In this document: in pieces, positions 1 through 11,524 of the stretch
Numbering within the stretch: position 1 is the stretch's first letter
Layout: each line of letters opens with the position of its first letter
Source: Pholiota molesta
Lineage: Eukaryota; Basidiomycota; Agaricomycetes; Agaricales; Strophariaceae
Direction: 5' to 3'
DNA: 64,000 bases
NCBI GenBank assembly: GCA_014925825.1
Contig: JACGCK010000080.1
Coordinates: forward strand, 1-64,000
Translations under genes and position numbers: made by a program
Notes under the pieces: model-generated
The model's database searches: none
The model's input: the letters and a program-made list of their open reading frames with translations, nothing else
Told to the model about the DNA's origin: nothing

Positions 1-389
1 GCTCAGCTCAACGCCGAAATCTGAAATTCGCTCTAAAAAGAGATGAGGAAGGACAACGGTGGGACAGGAGGCCACAGCCAGTAACAAGTACCTTAAGGGG
101 AACGAGGCTGTCAGCGGTCAATCGTTTGATTAGCGCCAATATAGACAATGACTCTGGAGGCATGCTAAAAGAGAACGGTCTCATAGATAGGAAAAGGGAA
201 GAGAGATGAGACGCTAAGGTGTCATGACATCCGCCTAGGCAGCCGAACCCAAATTACAGAAAACAGATGTACGGCGAAGGCGCGCTAGGAGAGTAGATTT
301 GATAAGGAAAACCCCAAGGAGGAAAGGTAGAAAAGGAGGCGGCGTTAAAAAGTAAAGAGAGCACTAGGATCGATTAAGAGTTTACATGG
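1..389. other. Window edge, nothing recognised
   Basis: Purine-rich sequence with no supported gene; may be the 3' flank of the minus-strand gene cluster. Confidence 0.3.
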
Positions 390-704
390 CTAATCATAAT
401 CGTCATCTTCGGCCTCTAATTCGATGAAACGGGCTAAAGGGGGCCGTAGAGGGCCAAGTTCCTTGTAGTCATCTCCGCGTTCGAGGGCAACGATCTGGAA
501 ACAGAGAGTCATGAGACAAGAAAAACAAGAAGAGAAACAACCAACTTTGTAGTTGTTCAACACAAGGGTGGCAAAGCTCAGTTGTTCAATCAGCGCTTGA
601 GTAGCAGACCCGGACGACTGCGACGATGGGGGTGGGACGTCCGAACGCGACAACCACAAAGATAGAAACACCTCTTCAAGGTAGAGGGTATGTTCGAAGA
701 TCAT
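390..704 (-). CDS. Small orphan ORF with acidic C-terminus
   Basis: Open frame starting at an ATG, about 104 codons unspliced. A likely intron lies in the middle: the stretch between NNYK and IVALERGDD is rich in C and T and reads like an intron ending in TTTCCAG. The C-terminus is strongly acidic (ends EAEDDDYD). I do not recognise a family. It lies last in a run of small minus-strand ORFs and could be the end of a longer broken gene. Function unknown; low confidence that it is an independent gene. Confidence 0.3.
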   Translation of the reverse strand: MIFEHTLYLEEVFLSLWLSRSDVPPPSSQSSGSATQALIEQLSFATLVLNNYKVGCFSSCFSCLMTLCFQIVALERGDDYKELGPLRPPLARFIELEAEDDDYD

Positions 705-791
705 ACGAACATCTTGAGTGCGCCAAATCTGGAAGGAAGTCAGGTTGGCGTTGACCTGGAGACATAAGCAAATAATGCAAGGGGCATTTTC

Positions 792-1028
792 CTAGGAAAA
801 ACCTACGAGAGAAAGAGCGATATCCTGAATCTCAGCAAGGCCAACGATGGGGTCGGTGGCCAGATGTTCTTGTGCTTTCGCATAAGTGAAGGCCGAAAGG
901 CGGTCATAAAGGCGATCAATGAACAACTTGCGATCGGTGTTGGTTTGGTTAGCAAACCACACGCCTGCGTTTGGGCGTTCGAGCGCTTGAATGGCGTAGA
1001 GCTCCCGAACGGCGGCACTTTGTGACAT
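792..1028 (-). CDS. Small orphan ORF, member of a local repeat family
   Basis: About 78 codons from the ATG that begins MSQSAAV; a few in-frame codons exist upstream, so the start is a choice. The predicted peptide looks helical and contains RKLFIDRLYDRLSAF followed by HLATDPIVGLAE. Similar wording recurs in the ORFs at 1,206-1,421 and 1,460-1,675 and in the spliced gene at 1,721-2,419 (for example FVASEPVEALAF), so these look like diverged copies of one module. No catalytic or signal motif seen. Function unknown. Confidence 0.35.
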   Translation of the reverse strand: MSQSAAVRELYAIQALERPNAGVWFANQTNTDRKLFIDRLYDRLSAFTYAKAQEHLATDPIVGLAEIQDIALSLVGFS

Positions 1029-1205
1029 GGTAGAGAGGACGACAAAAGAAAAGAGATAAGGATTGCTCAATTTAAAACGACAAGGAGAAGTGGCTACTAT
1101 ATCTGAGAACTATGGGAGCGGGTACTATCAACCCAGAGTCCTAAAGGAGTTCCAAGATCAATAAAGATTCTGAGAAAGAAAAAGATAAATAACCTATGCG
1201 ACGGC

Positions 1206-1421
1206 TCAAGGAGCGGCATAGCGACGAAGCGATAGCGCAAAGGATTTTTGAGCCCGGGACACCAAGTTGGCCAGATCTTGAGCCTTGGGGCTTAAGGCAT
1301 ACGAAGTAGGGTTCGGGTGGGACGCCACATAGGCAGCCACCTGACTCTCCGCGTAGCCGGCACGAAGCAATACAACCGATAAATCGCGATAGGTATTGAT
1401 GTGCTGTTCTGAGAACTGCAT
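1206..1421 (-). CDS. Small orphan ORF, same local family
   Basis: Seventy-one codons from ATG to TGA, uninterrupted. It carries an AAYVASHP stretch that lines up with LATDP and VASEP in its neighbours. Only about 38 bp separate it from the next ORF upstream on the same strand. I tested splicing it to that ORF and found no phase-compatible GT-AG intron. It is therefore either a separate small gene or a piece of a gene broken by small indels. Confidence 0.35.
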   Translation of the reverse strand: MQFSEQHINTYRDLSVVLLRAGYAESQVAAYVASHPNPTSYALSPKAQDLANLVSRAQKSFALSLRRYAAP

Positions 1422-1459
1422 GGATGTCTAGAAGATGGGTTTAGGAGGTAGACAACATA

Positions 1460-1675
1460 TCAAGAGGATAAACGTGCCAGCAGGTCAACCAGCTGTTGCA
1501 GATGCGATAGCACAACGCATTGAGAGGCATACGATTTTTCGGCTACATTCAAAGGGTGATAACCCTGTAGCAGTTGAAGAGTGTTGTCAATGAAGGAGCG
1601 TTGGTCGGTTGAGGACAGAGAAGCAAACCCGCTGCCCAGAGCGGCAGAGAGAGACTGGACGGGGTTCTCAGACAT
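1460..1675 (-). CDS. Small orphan ORF, same local family
   Basis: Seventy-one codons from ATG to TGA. Serine-rich start, then TDQRSFIDNTLQLLQGYH, which resembles TDRKLFIDRLYDRLSAF in the ORF at 792-1,028. No membrane segment, signal peptide or cysteine cluster. Function unknown. Confidence 0.35.
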   Translation of the reverse strand: MSENPVQSLSAALGSGFASLSSTDQRSFIDNTLQLLQGYHPLNVAEKSYASQCVVLSHLQQLVDLLARLSS

Positions 1676-1720
1676 GGAAATTGTTAATTGAGAAGAAGAG
1701 GCGAAACAGCAACTGATTTG

Positions 1721-2419
1721 TTATTTATCAAACGGAGGGCTAACGCTATACGGAGATATAAATAACCAATACGAGGCGCCATAGTTGTGGGCCGTTTGAG
1801 AATCAGTTGGCGCGACGAGCACATGGTTGAAACGCATGGTTGTTCCTGCAGGCGCAAGAGGATCGTTGGAAATCCGCAGGTCGCTGAAGAAACAAAATTC
1901 AGGAACTGAGAAGACAAACATGGGTTCTCAGAACACACACCAGATGATCAAACATGGGGCGACGTGCGAGGTTGGATAAAGCATTCAAGCGCACGGCGGC
2001 AAGGGATCGGACGAGTGACTGAGTGCTCTGAAGAGCTGGATTGTCTAGGAGTATCCGGATAATCTGGTCCTCGATGCTAATAGCCTCGCGAATGTACCGA
2101 GCCAGGAAAGGAGAGCCACAGAGCTGAGAGATGGCAAAGTTGAAGGAGTTCTGAAAAGAAGATTAGCTGAAAAGAGAGGTAGAGGATGGGAAATGGGGGC
2201 ACGAACCATGTGTTGTAGGGTAAGGCGTATGAAAGCCAAGGCCTCGACCGGCTCGGATGCCACGAAGGATTCTAAATCGTTTCGAGAAAGGAAGAAATCG
2301 ACTCGCATATGAAAGAAAGCGATCAGGATGGCGCGAGCTGGAGCAGAATAGGCATGGAAGGCTACACCGGCTTCCGGAGCGTCGAGAGGGTCAATAACAA
2401 GAAGAGGCGAAGACGACAT
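1721..2419 (-). CDS. Spliced orphan protein, 195 aa
   Basis: Three exons read from the minus strand: 2,419-2,207, 2,150-1,939 and 1,883-1,721. Both introns are GT-AG and short (56 and 55 nt), and the three exons sum to 196 codons including stop. The peptide starts MSSSPLLVIDPLDAPEAG, then has the FVASEPVEALAFIRLTLQ module shared with the smaller ORFs downstream, and ends with a tyrosine/proline-rich tail. No known domain recognised. The clean exon phases make it a good candidate for a real gene of unknown function. Confidence 0.5.
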
Positions 2420-2692
2420 CTTGAGCCGCTGAGGAAGAAGGCAAGGCTCTTAAGTAGAAATATGGCGGCACTACCGATTACCCCTGAATTTAACTCGGCA
2501 ACTGGGGACAGTTGATTATTCGTGGGGGGGAGGTAGTAATAGGCGAAGTCATTCTCAGAAGGGATAGACGATATCTCAGAAGCAAAGGAGCATAGTCTCA
2601 GACTAGAGAACCTAAGCCACAGGCGATCAAAGGAGCAATCATATGATGGATATTAATAACACATATGAGCTATCAAAAGGCGTAAAGGAAGG

Positions 2693-3707
2693 TCATGGAG
2701 CGGGGGACGTAGGTCCGTTCCAAGCCTGGGCAGGCGTCTGAGAAGGCTGCAAAAGAGTCAGTAAAGCAGATAAACAGGATAGGCATAAAGACGAACAAAG
2801 AGAGTGCGCAGAGCGTCTAGCTTCTCAAGGAACTGAAGGACATAAAGAGGACTACCACGCATGTACAGAGATGGAGCAATGGAATGGGCACATTCGTCCA
2901 TGTAAATCTGCAACATCCTGCGCAAGGAGGACTCTAAAGAAGGATGAAGATCGATGTCCTCAAATGTGAGCTCGACGGATTCCTGAAAAGAGAAGCCATA
3001 AGAGAAAAGGAAAAGTTTGGGGAGAGAAGCCAGTTACCACTTGATCCAACAAGACACGAGAATAATGCAAGGCTCGGGCATTGGAGGAACCAAATTCCAA
3101 AGGAAAGGTACCGACACGTTCGCAGAAACGATATAAAGGATAACGATGAAAGAAGGATTCTTGCAGGACCGAAAGAGTATGAGTAGGACGATAGCATGCG
3201 ATAACAGTTGAACGCAACCACTCCTCAGATACCGATAAAGGGCGAGGAGGGGTACTGGATCGAGCACAGTAGGCGTGAAAGAGGTCAAAATGGACCACAA
3301 GAAGGGTAGAGAGTGCGGCAAATAGTGGGCTGCTGGAAGAGATCTCCTCCACAGATGGATGAAGGTCAAACTAGTAAAAGGAGTAAGCCTTGAGAACGAA
3401 AGAGAAGGGACCTTAGACATACGGCAAACTGCTGGATAACAGAAGTGGTGGAAAGAACAGGAGGGCTATAGTCGGGACCGGCCATTTGGGATGCCTGCAA
3501 AGGATCCAATGAGGCCACCGATATAACGATCCATTCAAGACCAAAACTGCGTTGAACAATGCCAGTAGGAACTGAGAGCATAGCTGGGGAGGAAGAAAAT
3601 GGGAAAGAAATGACTGAAAGTCGCCTAGATATACAGATGATATGATGGCTAGACTGGTCACAAGGGGGAAGGACAATGAGGGGACAGCTTCGGATGGGGA
3701 GTCTCAT
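2693..3707 (-). CDS. Spliced orphan protein with internal repeat
   Basis: Likely exons on the minus strand: from an in-frame ATG at 3,707 to 3,423, then 3,370-3,038, then from 2,982 to about 2,800, with a short last exon possibly ending at the stop near 2,693. The frame stays open upstream of 3,707 without another ATG, so the start is uncertain. Exons 2 and 3 begin with the same wording (FDLHPSVEEIS and DIDLHPSLESS), showing an internal duplication. The protein is hydrophobic and leucine-rich, with no motif I recognise. Borders of the last exon are tentative. Confidence 0.4.
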
Positions 3708-4155
3708 CAGGAAACCATCGCAATAAACATCGATGCTTCCGATCCCCGAAAAGAGTAAAGAAGAGCATCTGAGAAGGCCCAAGCTGCCATAAGCAGAAGT
3801 CCTCAACACTAGGGACTCAGGTTATGATGGTTCAGAGGTTTTTAAAGGAGTTCGCGCTTCTCAAAAGATATCGCATCAAAGGAGGAGAAGACAACATATA
3901 TTGTTTGGGTACTATAGTGCCCCAACTACTAAAGAAAACATAACTGGGGGCCCTCACCTAGAAAGATAAGGACCCCCACGTACAAAGCATAGTCCATGGT
4001 ATAAATATCAGCTATGAGACAGTAAAATGTTCGGCCAACGCGCCACCCCGATACCCCAAGCAGGAACAAAAGAGTTTGACAAAACACAAAAAGAGAGAGA
4101 GGGAAGTACCACGGAGAAGGGGGGTACTAACAAAACGATGGTCAAAAACTAGAGT

Positions 4156-6070
4156 TCAAACGTCGGCCTCGAGTTCGTCCTGGGTGTCGAGATCCCCAAG
4201 AGGCTTGGGGACCGAAGACGACGACGGCTCGGCCGGAACGGGATCCGTAGGCGAAAGGAGACGGAAAGGAGACTCGTCGAGGGGCAGGGGAGCGACTGCC
4301 AGGTCCTTTTTCTTGGATTCGATCTCGAGGGCGATGACGGCGGGCTGTTGAGACAGAAGGAAAGCCAATATGGAGCTAGCCTTCTTGTCATCGGCAACAC
4401 CGAGGCGGACATCGTGCTCGGGGTAGGTGTTCCGACGACGGTGGGCGGCGCAAACCTGAAGCTGGAGCATTGTGAGAGCCTCCAACTGGGTCTCTACTAG
4501 ACGACGGTAGGCAATGCAGGCCTGGTTCTTGAGATGAAGCTCAGTAACCGCAGCAAACCATACTAGAGTAGAGGGATATCAGTAAAGAGAAAGTCGGAGA
4601 GAGGCAGGTGTACTCACGATCGGGGTGCAAATCCGCCATGGGACGAGCGCGAGCGACGGCCTCGGGGGTCTCAGCAGCGGAAATGAAGTAAAGGCAGCCA
4701 GTGCGACTATTGCCTTGGCACTGTTTGCACTTTTTGCCCCAGCCCTTATGATCGCAGACTACTCCTTTGCCTCGTTGATCGAAACCACAGCAGTGGTAGC
4801 AACTCGGCATCTCCTAGAAATGAGAAAAACGAGGATGTCAGTAAAGAGAGAGAGCTACAGGATGAAAGGAAGAGGGGACGTACCTGTGCCTCGTTGGTAG
4901 ACAACGTGAAGTCGTCGATCAAGCGATAGTTAAGGCCGTACAGCCCGCTGGGTTCAGCAACTTTTACACCTTTGAGGCGGCGCCCGTCCATGGGAGGACG
5001 AGGAGCGGGCGAGGCCTTTCCTTTACCTTTGTGAGTCGCTTTACGCGAAGGCAGAGAAGAAGGATCGGAGTAGTTGTCTTCGTCCCCTTCGGCCTCTGGT
5101 GGCAAAACACAAAAAGAAACTGAGCAACACAAAAGAGAAGGGAGGGAATAACAAGTTACCCTCAGTAGAAGATTCAACATCCAGAGCCTGAGTCATAGTT
5201 ATGACGCGGGTGGGCGGTGGACCTTTGGCCTTGGAAGAAGAGGTAGAAGTGGCAGCTTTAGCTAAAACAGAACAGTTAGAAACTAAGGGGGAAAGAGAGA
5301 AAGAGTAAATACTGGGTGCAGAGGTGCCTTGAGACCGAGTAACGGCAGCGCTGGTGGTACGACGACGTTTGGGAGCCGGCGACTCCTCCTGTTCCTCGTC
5401 GTCAAAATTCAACGCGGGGACGCTTGGAACGCGAAGGACCGGCCGAGGCAGATGGGATGGTTGCGCCCTTCCTTGCCAGGTCGCGTTTGGGGGCATTCTC
5501 CATTTTAACTTGGGGAGACACGGCGCGTGAAGGAGAAGGCGAAAATTGAGGAGAGGACCGGTAGTTAGGGCGAGGAGGCATGTTGACGACGGGTCGGATG
5601 TGTCGAGAGCGCGAATAGGGAAGGTTGTCGTTTTCATCCCAGCTAGCGTTCTTGTGAGCAGCCTGGAAGGAAGTCGCCGGATGTTAGGCTGGGGTATGAA
5701 GACAAAAGAAAAAGGGCGCGTACCGACTTAACGGGATGTCCGTCCATATACCACGCATAGCTCTCGTACGTGTCCTTCCAGCCGAGCTTGTCGACCAACC
5801 GAGAGAAAGAGTAGCAAAAGTGGGAGAACTCCACAACGTCGGGGAGGTCGTTGCGGTGGGCCTTCAAGTGTTTGGCCTGAAAAACGGGGGGTGTGAGGAG
5901 AAGGCAGTGAAGAGAAAGGTGGGACTTACTAGGGCCATGGAGATGGGCTTGACGAAGCGGCCTGCCTTGGTTTTGGGAAAGTCATCCCCATTGTTGACAA
6001 GGTTGATGGCGTCCACGGCCTGGTTGAAGAGGTCGGTGCGAAACGCGAGGAAGTGGTCGGGGGGAGCCAT
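4156..6070 (-). CDS. Orphan nuclear-type protein with cysteine-rich cluster (one frameshift)
   Basis: Seven exons on the minus strand: 6,070-5,930, 5,876-5,724, 5,662-5,313, 5,261-5,160, 5,095-4,884, 4,813-4,618 and 4,562-4,156. All introns are GT-AG, 48-66 nt. The exons add up to 520 codons if one extra base is removed at the A4 run 5,404-5,407 (T4 on the coding strand). There the frame RPRVEF runs into a stop while DDEEQEESPAPKRRR continues in the next frame. Middle part: serine/proline-rich with basic stretches that could be nuclear localisation signals (PKRRR), a TRSQG motif, then an acidic segment. Exon 6 has a compact cluster, CYHCCGF...CDH...CKQCQ...C, that could bind zinc and recalls binuclear-cluster spacing without matching it exactly. 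The C-terminal exon is helical and ends acidic. Function unknown; perhaps a DNA-binding or element-encoded protein. Confidence 0.55.
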
Positions 6071-6134
6071 GAAAGAAGAGACGCGAGAAAAAGCAAAGCA
6101 GAGAGATGGGGAGCTCCCTCAGTCAGAGTCGCTG

Positions 6135-6142
6135 TTTAAATA
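6135..6142 (-). promoter_or_regulatory. TATA-like box of the cysteine-cluster gene
   Basis: TATTTAAA on the minus strand, about 65 nt upstream of the ATG at 6,070. Position and sequence fit a fungal TATA element; not tested. Confidence 0.35.
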
Positions 6143-7466
6143 GACAGCTAAGGGGAATGTTCGAGAATCAGAAGTCGCGACCGGTGACTCAACACGGAAG
6201 CGAGGATTCTCAGACGACGGCGGCGGTGACTAGCAATGAATGGAGGGTGTACAGGACCTACCGAACCTGGTGTAACGGTCCTGAGAACATGTTGTGCACG
6301 CTACCGGTGATGTCCGATATGACGATCGCGATCCCAAAACGGGTAGTGAGCAGTCGGAAAAGAGAAAGAACCACAAAATAGACTTTGTGATAGCACCGAA
6401 CCTAGAAACCGAAGTTCGAGAAGGACGGGATGTTGGCTGAAACAAGGAGAGCAGTAAGGGCTAGTCCCGAACCTAGAAGGACACAAGATGAACTTGGTCT
6501 GAGAAGCCAAAAGATGACTGAGGACAGTCAGGATTTCGTGGGGGGAGATGATACGGTCCGTTTTGGGCTGGGCATGTAATAGTGCCGAAAGTGTCATTTT
6601 ACCTTTGAAACATGGAATCGAGAAGCGAGTAGACGTCTGAGAAGCCTGTCGGACGTACCTCGCGTACAAAGAGATCTCCTCCATACCAGATGGGCAACAC
6701 GCACTATGACAATGGCAAATGAGTATCGCTCGGACCTAAAAGAGAATACTTATTAAACCGGGAGATAGCAAAAACGCGGAAACCATTGCCGACTCATATC
6801 ATCTACAGGAGAGGAGGCTCTTTGGATAATTAAATTTCATTAAAAGGCGGTTCTCAGAACAGCTTCTCTTTGTGGGTCCGTACGGGCGCCTCACTGCCAC
6901 GCGATACGCATCAGAAGGCGCTATAGCGGCGTGCGTATCACGTGTATTCCGGCATAACCCAAACAACCGAACCGGACCGGTCGACTTCGGCATTTCTGAA
7001 GGAGGAGACCGAAGGTTGGCGCTTAGTGTCGAAACAACACTATAAATAGGCGATGGTTGATGTACCGCGCCAATTCTAAAAACAGAACTGTCGCGTGAGC
7101 CTTCGTTGGCCAGTGATAGGACTCTAAACACAGGGGGCACTAAAGAGAAACCCAAAAGGAAATACCCTTGGACCATACCATGTGGGACTTGGGTCATCAG
7201 GTCAAAACCCTAGACCCAAGCTTCGCTTAGACTGTTTGTTCTTTCTTTGTTTCTATTTTATTTTCAGAGATATCGCATACAACCCATGTACTATAAATTA
7301 GCGTCGCTTTTACCTGTAATAACAAGCAATTGGTACCCATTAGATCACAAAGAGGCGTTGCGCCCTAGTTGAGATAATAGGATAAATATCGTTTGACTTC
7401 AGAGTTTGAAAGAGAATCCAAAGAGTTGCATCAGAGAGTTCAGAGAGTAAAAGAGAGATCAGATTT
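6143..7466. other. Intergenic region, no confident gene
   Basis: The minus strand carries two modest open frames (about 6,301-6,684 and 6,799-7,197) without recognisable domains; the second lacks a convincing upstream promoter. A TATA-like ACTATAAATAG lies near 7,040 on the plus strand. From about 7,400 the plus strand becomes purine-rich (GAGAG stretches) leading into the hairpin array. I see no LTR borders I could defend. Confidence 0.4.
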
Positions 7467-7572
7467 GGAAGTCATACGGACAGAGTGCCGTCGGTAGTCA
7501 TACAGCCAGTGTTGCTGTGGTAGTCATAGTGGTCAGAAACCCACTCGGTAGCCATACAGTCGCAGTGACTGT
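7467..7572 (+). repeat. Four tandem units, each a constant 9-mer plus a different short hairpin
   Basis: Units at 7,467-7,492, 7,493-7,518, 7,519-7,546 and 7,547-7,572 (26, 26, 28 and 26 bp). Each begins GGAAGTCAT, GGTAGTCAT, GGTAGTCAT or GGTAGCCAT and is followed directly by a perfect inverted repeat: ACGG/CCGT, ACAGC/GCTGT, AGTGG/CCACT and ACAGTC/GACTGT, with loops of 5-8 nt. A partial fifth unit starts GGAATAGTCG. The stem sequences differ while pairing is kept. The unit length is not a multiple of three and stops occur, so it is not coding. Purine-rich DNA upstream and CTCTTTCTCTTG-type DNA downstream could pair to enclose the array. Probably a structured RNA leader or protein-binding array. 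Confidence 0.6.
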
Positions 7573-8158
7573 GGAATAGTCGAAAAGTGAACGACGACGT
7601 CCATCTCTTTCTCTTGTTTGACTCTTAAACTCGACGATTGTCATTCGCATTCGCAGTTGGATCATCAGAGAACCCTAAAACACTTATAAACCCATACACT
7701 TTACTTGTTCACCCAGTGATAAGTTCAAAGTTCAAAGTTTCCAAAACTAAAAGCCTCTGAATATATCCCTAAACCCTATACAAACGAACTTGGGGCATTG
7801 ATATCGTTCTGAGATAAGTCATTAAGACACCCCACCTAGTACCCCACCCTAAAGAGAAGGTTTCTTTGTTTTGTTTGAGAGCGTCGCTCGATCTCAGAGT
7901 ATAGATCTCACTCCGCTGGTGTTGTGTGTGTTTTGATTTCGTGTCTTGCCCGATAGCAAGCCTCTCAGCGCCTATCGACACCACATTATCTGGCTGGGAG
8001 ACAAGGGCTGTTTGCGTGTCTTATAGGACAACCATAGCAGCGGAAGGGAGGGCACGGTATCCGCTATGTGCTTCCACGACTAATCGGGAAGCGATATATT
8101 CCACACCCGAGATGCGGTTCCCAGAGTCAGTAAATTCATACAATTTCACGCATTTGTT

Positions 8159-11100
8159 ATGCTAATCTTACAGATACTATTATGCAGAGAACACGATGGC
8201 ATCCAAGGGACTATAAACCGTGCAACATTTGCTCGAGATGGTATATGTCTCACGGATGATAAGGCACTAATGGAATTCTACTCACGAGAAGTCTACTGTC
8301 TTGTAAATTACTTGCTTAGTGGTCTACCGCGACCTCTTGGCGTACAATTCGATTCCGATACGTTCATGAAGTCCATCAGTTTCGTGCATGCCGATGGAAA
8401 ACGACGAACAGTGGCGCCTTGGACGTACCCACCAGGTTGGCGAGCCGAAAACGCATCCCGCGATATGAATCAAGTCGGAGTAGAAGTCGCTGATTTGGTG
8501 GATCAGATCCCTTATCGTAGACAGGCGCGAGAGGAGTCCAAGGCTCACGATACCACACTGGGCCAATTCCTTCCACACGTCGTAGCACATGACAAAGTAC
8601 CCGCCATGATGGATGAAGACATCGAAAATATCATTAAACAAGGGCCGACAGAAACTGTAATGGGCGATATGATTGCCTATTCATATGGGGAACGAATCAA
8701 AGTGGACAGTTCCTTGGCTGATACAGTCCAAGGTCAAATCGTGCCTACTGAAGAAGGTGAAGTCGATCCCAGTGACGATGAAGACAACGAAGATAAATCG
8801 GAGGACGTGCCTGTTTGCAATCCTGCATTCGATGCTTTGGTCGATACTGAAAGGAATACGAAAGCGATAAGGGAATTTGCCCGAAAGAAAGCCGAATCTG
8901 CTCGGCGCAGGAAACTTGCAAAACTCATGAGGGAAACCAAAGAGCGCGCGGGTAAAGGAAAGAAGAACGCGCATGGAAAAGGGAAAGGTCCAGGCAAAGG
9001 AAGGCGAAAGAATCATGGGCCAGGCAAAGGAGCAGCAGACAAAGGGAGTGGGACGGGAAAAGGTCCATCGAAGGCTAGTGTTCCCGTAATCGGTCCACCG
9101 ACTTCAACTCCTGAATCAGAGGACGAATTCCTTCCAACACCGTCGAGAAACATAGCTGCAAGTACGAGGGCCGATATGGAACAAGTTATGCGAGAGTCGA
9201 GGTCAAGAGCCCGTAAAGCCCGAGAGGACAGCGATCATGAGGGAGAAGTTCAGTCCAACGAAGCACCTACTTATCACCACAAATCCACAAAGCAGATAGT
9301 AGATTTTATCGCTATGCCCCCACGTCCAACTTCTTCGCATGCGCGAGTCACCCATGATGGCAATGAATCCGTACTAGATGCAGATGAAGCGTCCAGCATG
9401 CTGCTACATGATGCTGGCCGAACGGAAACACCGTGCGAGGACAACCAGGCGATAAGGGAGTACACGCCATTGAGCAAGGAGAACAGCCCAACGCTGAGCG
9501 AAAACAGGGTAGCACCTTGCGAGAACAGTGACACATCTCGCGAGAACAGCCCAACACCAAGCGATAGCAACTCCAAGGCTCTGGAGGCATATCATACGTA
9601 TTGGAAAGGTATGATTCACGTAATGGAATGAAGGTTCACTATAACATATTCATGTAGACTATGCGATCCTGAATAAATTCTCGTTATCGAATATGGTATC
9701 TGACATTCGAAGACTTGAACGAGCAATTATGGGCATTAAGAACAATGCTGAAGACGAACCGTCTCTTACATTTACTCAAGTAGAGGCGCACGCAAAATCT
9801 GTCGACTGTTTATTAATCAACCAACCAGCAGGCGCCCTTCAGCATATAATCGCCATTGCAAGGAACCTGAATAGTCTCAAAGGACAAGAGGCATCTACGG
9901 CGGTGCATGTCAAATTGTCGCGAATGTCCATATTGCGGTCGTATATTACGATTACACGCTGGATTGATTGGGCAATGTCCACTTGTCGCTACATGTGCAC
10001 CAATCCTGACAGTGACTATCCAGAGTCTGTACGTTGGCTGCAATCCTTGACGGGCAAGGTTCGAGATACGATCGAAAACAGATCCGACGAAACGATATTC
10101 TATCCCGCCACCTTTGGCATTGATATGGGAATGGGGAGAATTGTTGTTCAGTTAAAAGGCAAAGCGAATATGTCCTCGACCCTGAGGAACTAGGACTGAG
10201 GACGGTGAACATCGTACACGATATATTGTGCAAATGGACCGGCGTTTCAACCGCGAAGAGCGATGGAAGACATGGATGATTGATATCATGCTTACACATT
10301 TCGGGCCTCATATATTATCCTGGACGAGACGTGGAACATCTTTGTCGATGCCAAAAGTTCAGCATTATTCGCTCATCAACCACACGCCCAACATTGGAAC
10401 AATTGCAGCCCTTTGCAGCAGCACTAATGACACACCCTTTATCCAATTCTGACAGTACGGAATCCAAGATTGCACGAGAGGTGTATTTCTTGACGTCAAA
10501 ATGGACTGCTACTTCGCAAGAAAAGTACACAGTTTACAACGCAATCAATGGCAACATGTTACCGTCACCTCTTGAAGATGTACAAACCCATATTTGGAGA
10601 ATGAGGGCATATATATTTTGTCAATATATCCGCCAAGCTGCCGACCTTTTGTATGGGAACGTCGACCCAGACAAAATGACCCTCTCCAAAAGTATATCGC
10701 CGAAACTCCAAATGAGCGCAGTCCATTCAGAGAATGCACAACAATCGCATAAGGACTAAAGGACCCCAAGGTCCATACTATGGCGAAAGGATTCGAACAA
10801 ATGGAGGATTATTCAGTGCGGTTCTTTGGAGAGCGGTATCGCTTCATACGCCCTTCGAGAAGGAACATAAAATGGTATTCGAAGACCTGGAAGACTGGGA
10901 AGACGAAACCAGCGGCCTTGACGAAGCATACATATGCAACACAAGAGCACACGTCACCCCACGAACCGAAGTTCAACATTTGCACCCGTATATTGGGAGA
11001 ACATCCACAAGCTAGGATGGGAGGAATATTTGGCAGCCGAAAACCACCCGACTTTCTCCAAGACATACGACATGCTTTACAACGTCCCGGGTGGGAGAGG

Positions 11101-11524
11101 TAGACGTCCACTCCCGCAGTTGGGATCCATCGGCACTCTCCACTTAGTTGCCGATGTCGCCTATACTGGAGTTTTTCCCCAGGTCAACTACGAGGAAATA
11201 GGCGAATATATGCTCAATATCGACAGTGGTTCGTCGCGCGGTTCCGCTACATTGCTTGCGCTAGAAGGAGATGAAGAACGACAGATTGGAAATACTGGGA
11301 AAGGGAAAGGAAAAGCTAAGGGGAAGGGCAAAACCAAATCCACAAAACTACCAGCAATAAAATGCGCAGAAGGCGCTCGAAAGGCTTCCATCCTAATCGA
11401 CCACACACTGACAGAGGAAGAAATAGCTTGTCTTGGTCCAAATGACACTATTCTCGCTGAGCACGCATTATGCAAATTCCAAGGCGCATTTAAGAGAGGC
11501 TTATTAGACAATGTGGTCATTTAG
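8159..11524 (+). pseudogene. Large orphan gene with GKGKG-rich regions, broken by frame changes
   Basis: The first 490 codons (8,159-9,631) are open. They contain a charged N-terminal part, an acidic stretch (DPSDDEDNEDKSED), a Lys/Gly-rich tract of GKGKG repeats (about residues 262-310) and a Ser/Thr/Asn/Glu-rich tail with short ENSPT-type repeats. An intron at 9,609-9,657 (GTATGA to GTAG) joins it in phase to a further open stretch ending at 10,193. After that coding-like sequence continues but jumps frame at least four times up to 11,524, for example at the A4 run near 10,154 and again near 10,195, 10,860 and 10,970. The last part has another GKGKAKGKGK tract. No domain recognised. Either a decaying gene or a poorly polished stretch; start uncertain. 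Confidence 0.45.

Noticed and set aside
7467..7572. CRISPR-like array
   Set aside because: The units are too short, the variable part is a self-complementary stem rather than a spacer, and the genome is eukaryotic.
7200..7800. Solo LTR of a retrotransposon
   Set aside because: I could not find paired terminal repeats, a target-site duplication or a clear primer-binding site; no reverse transcriptase or integrase is present nearby.
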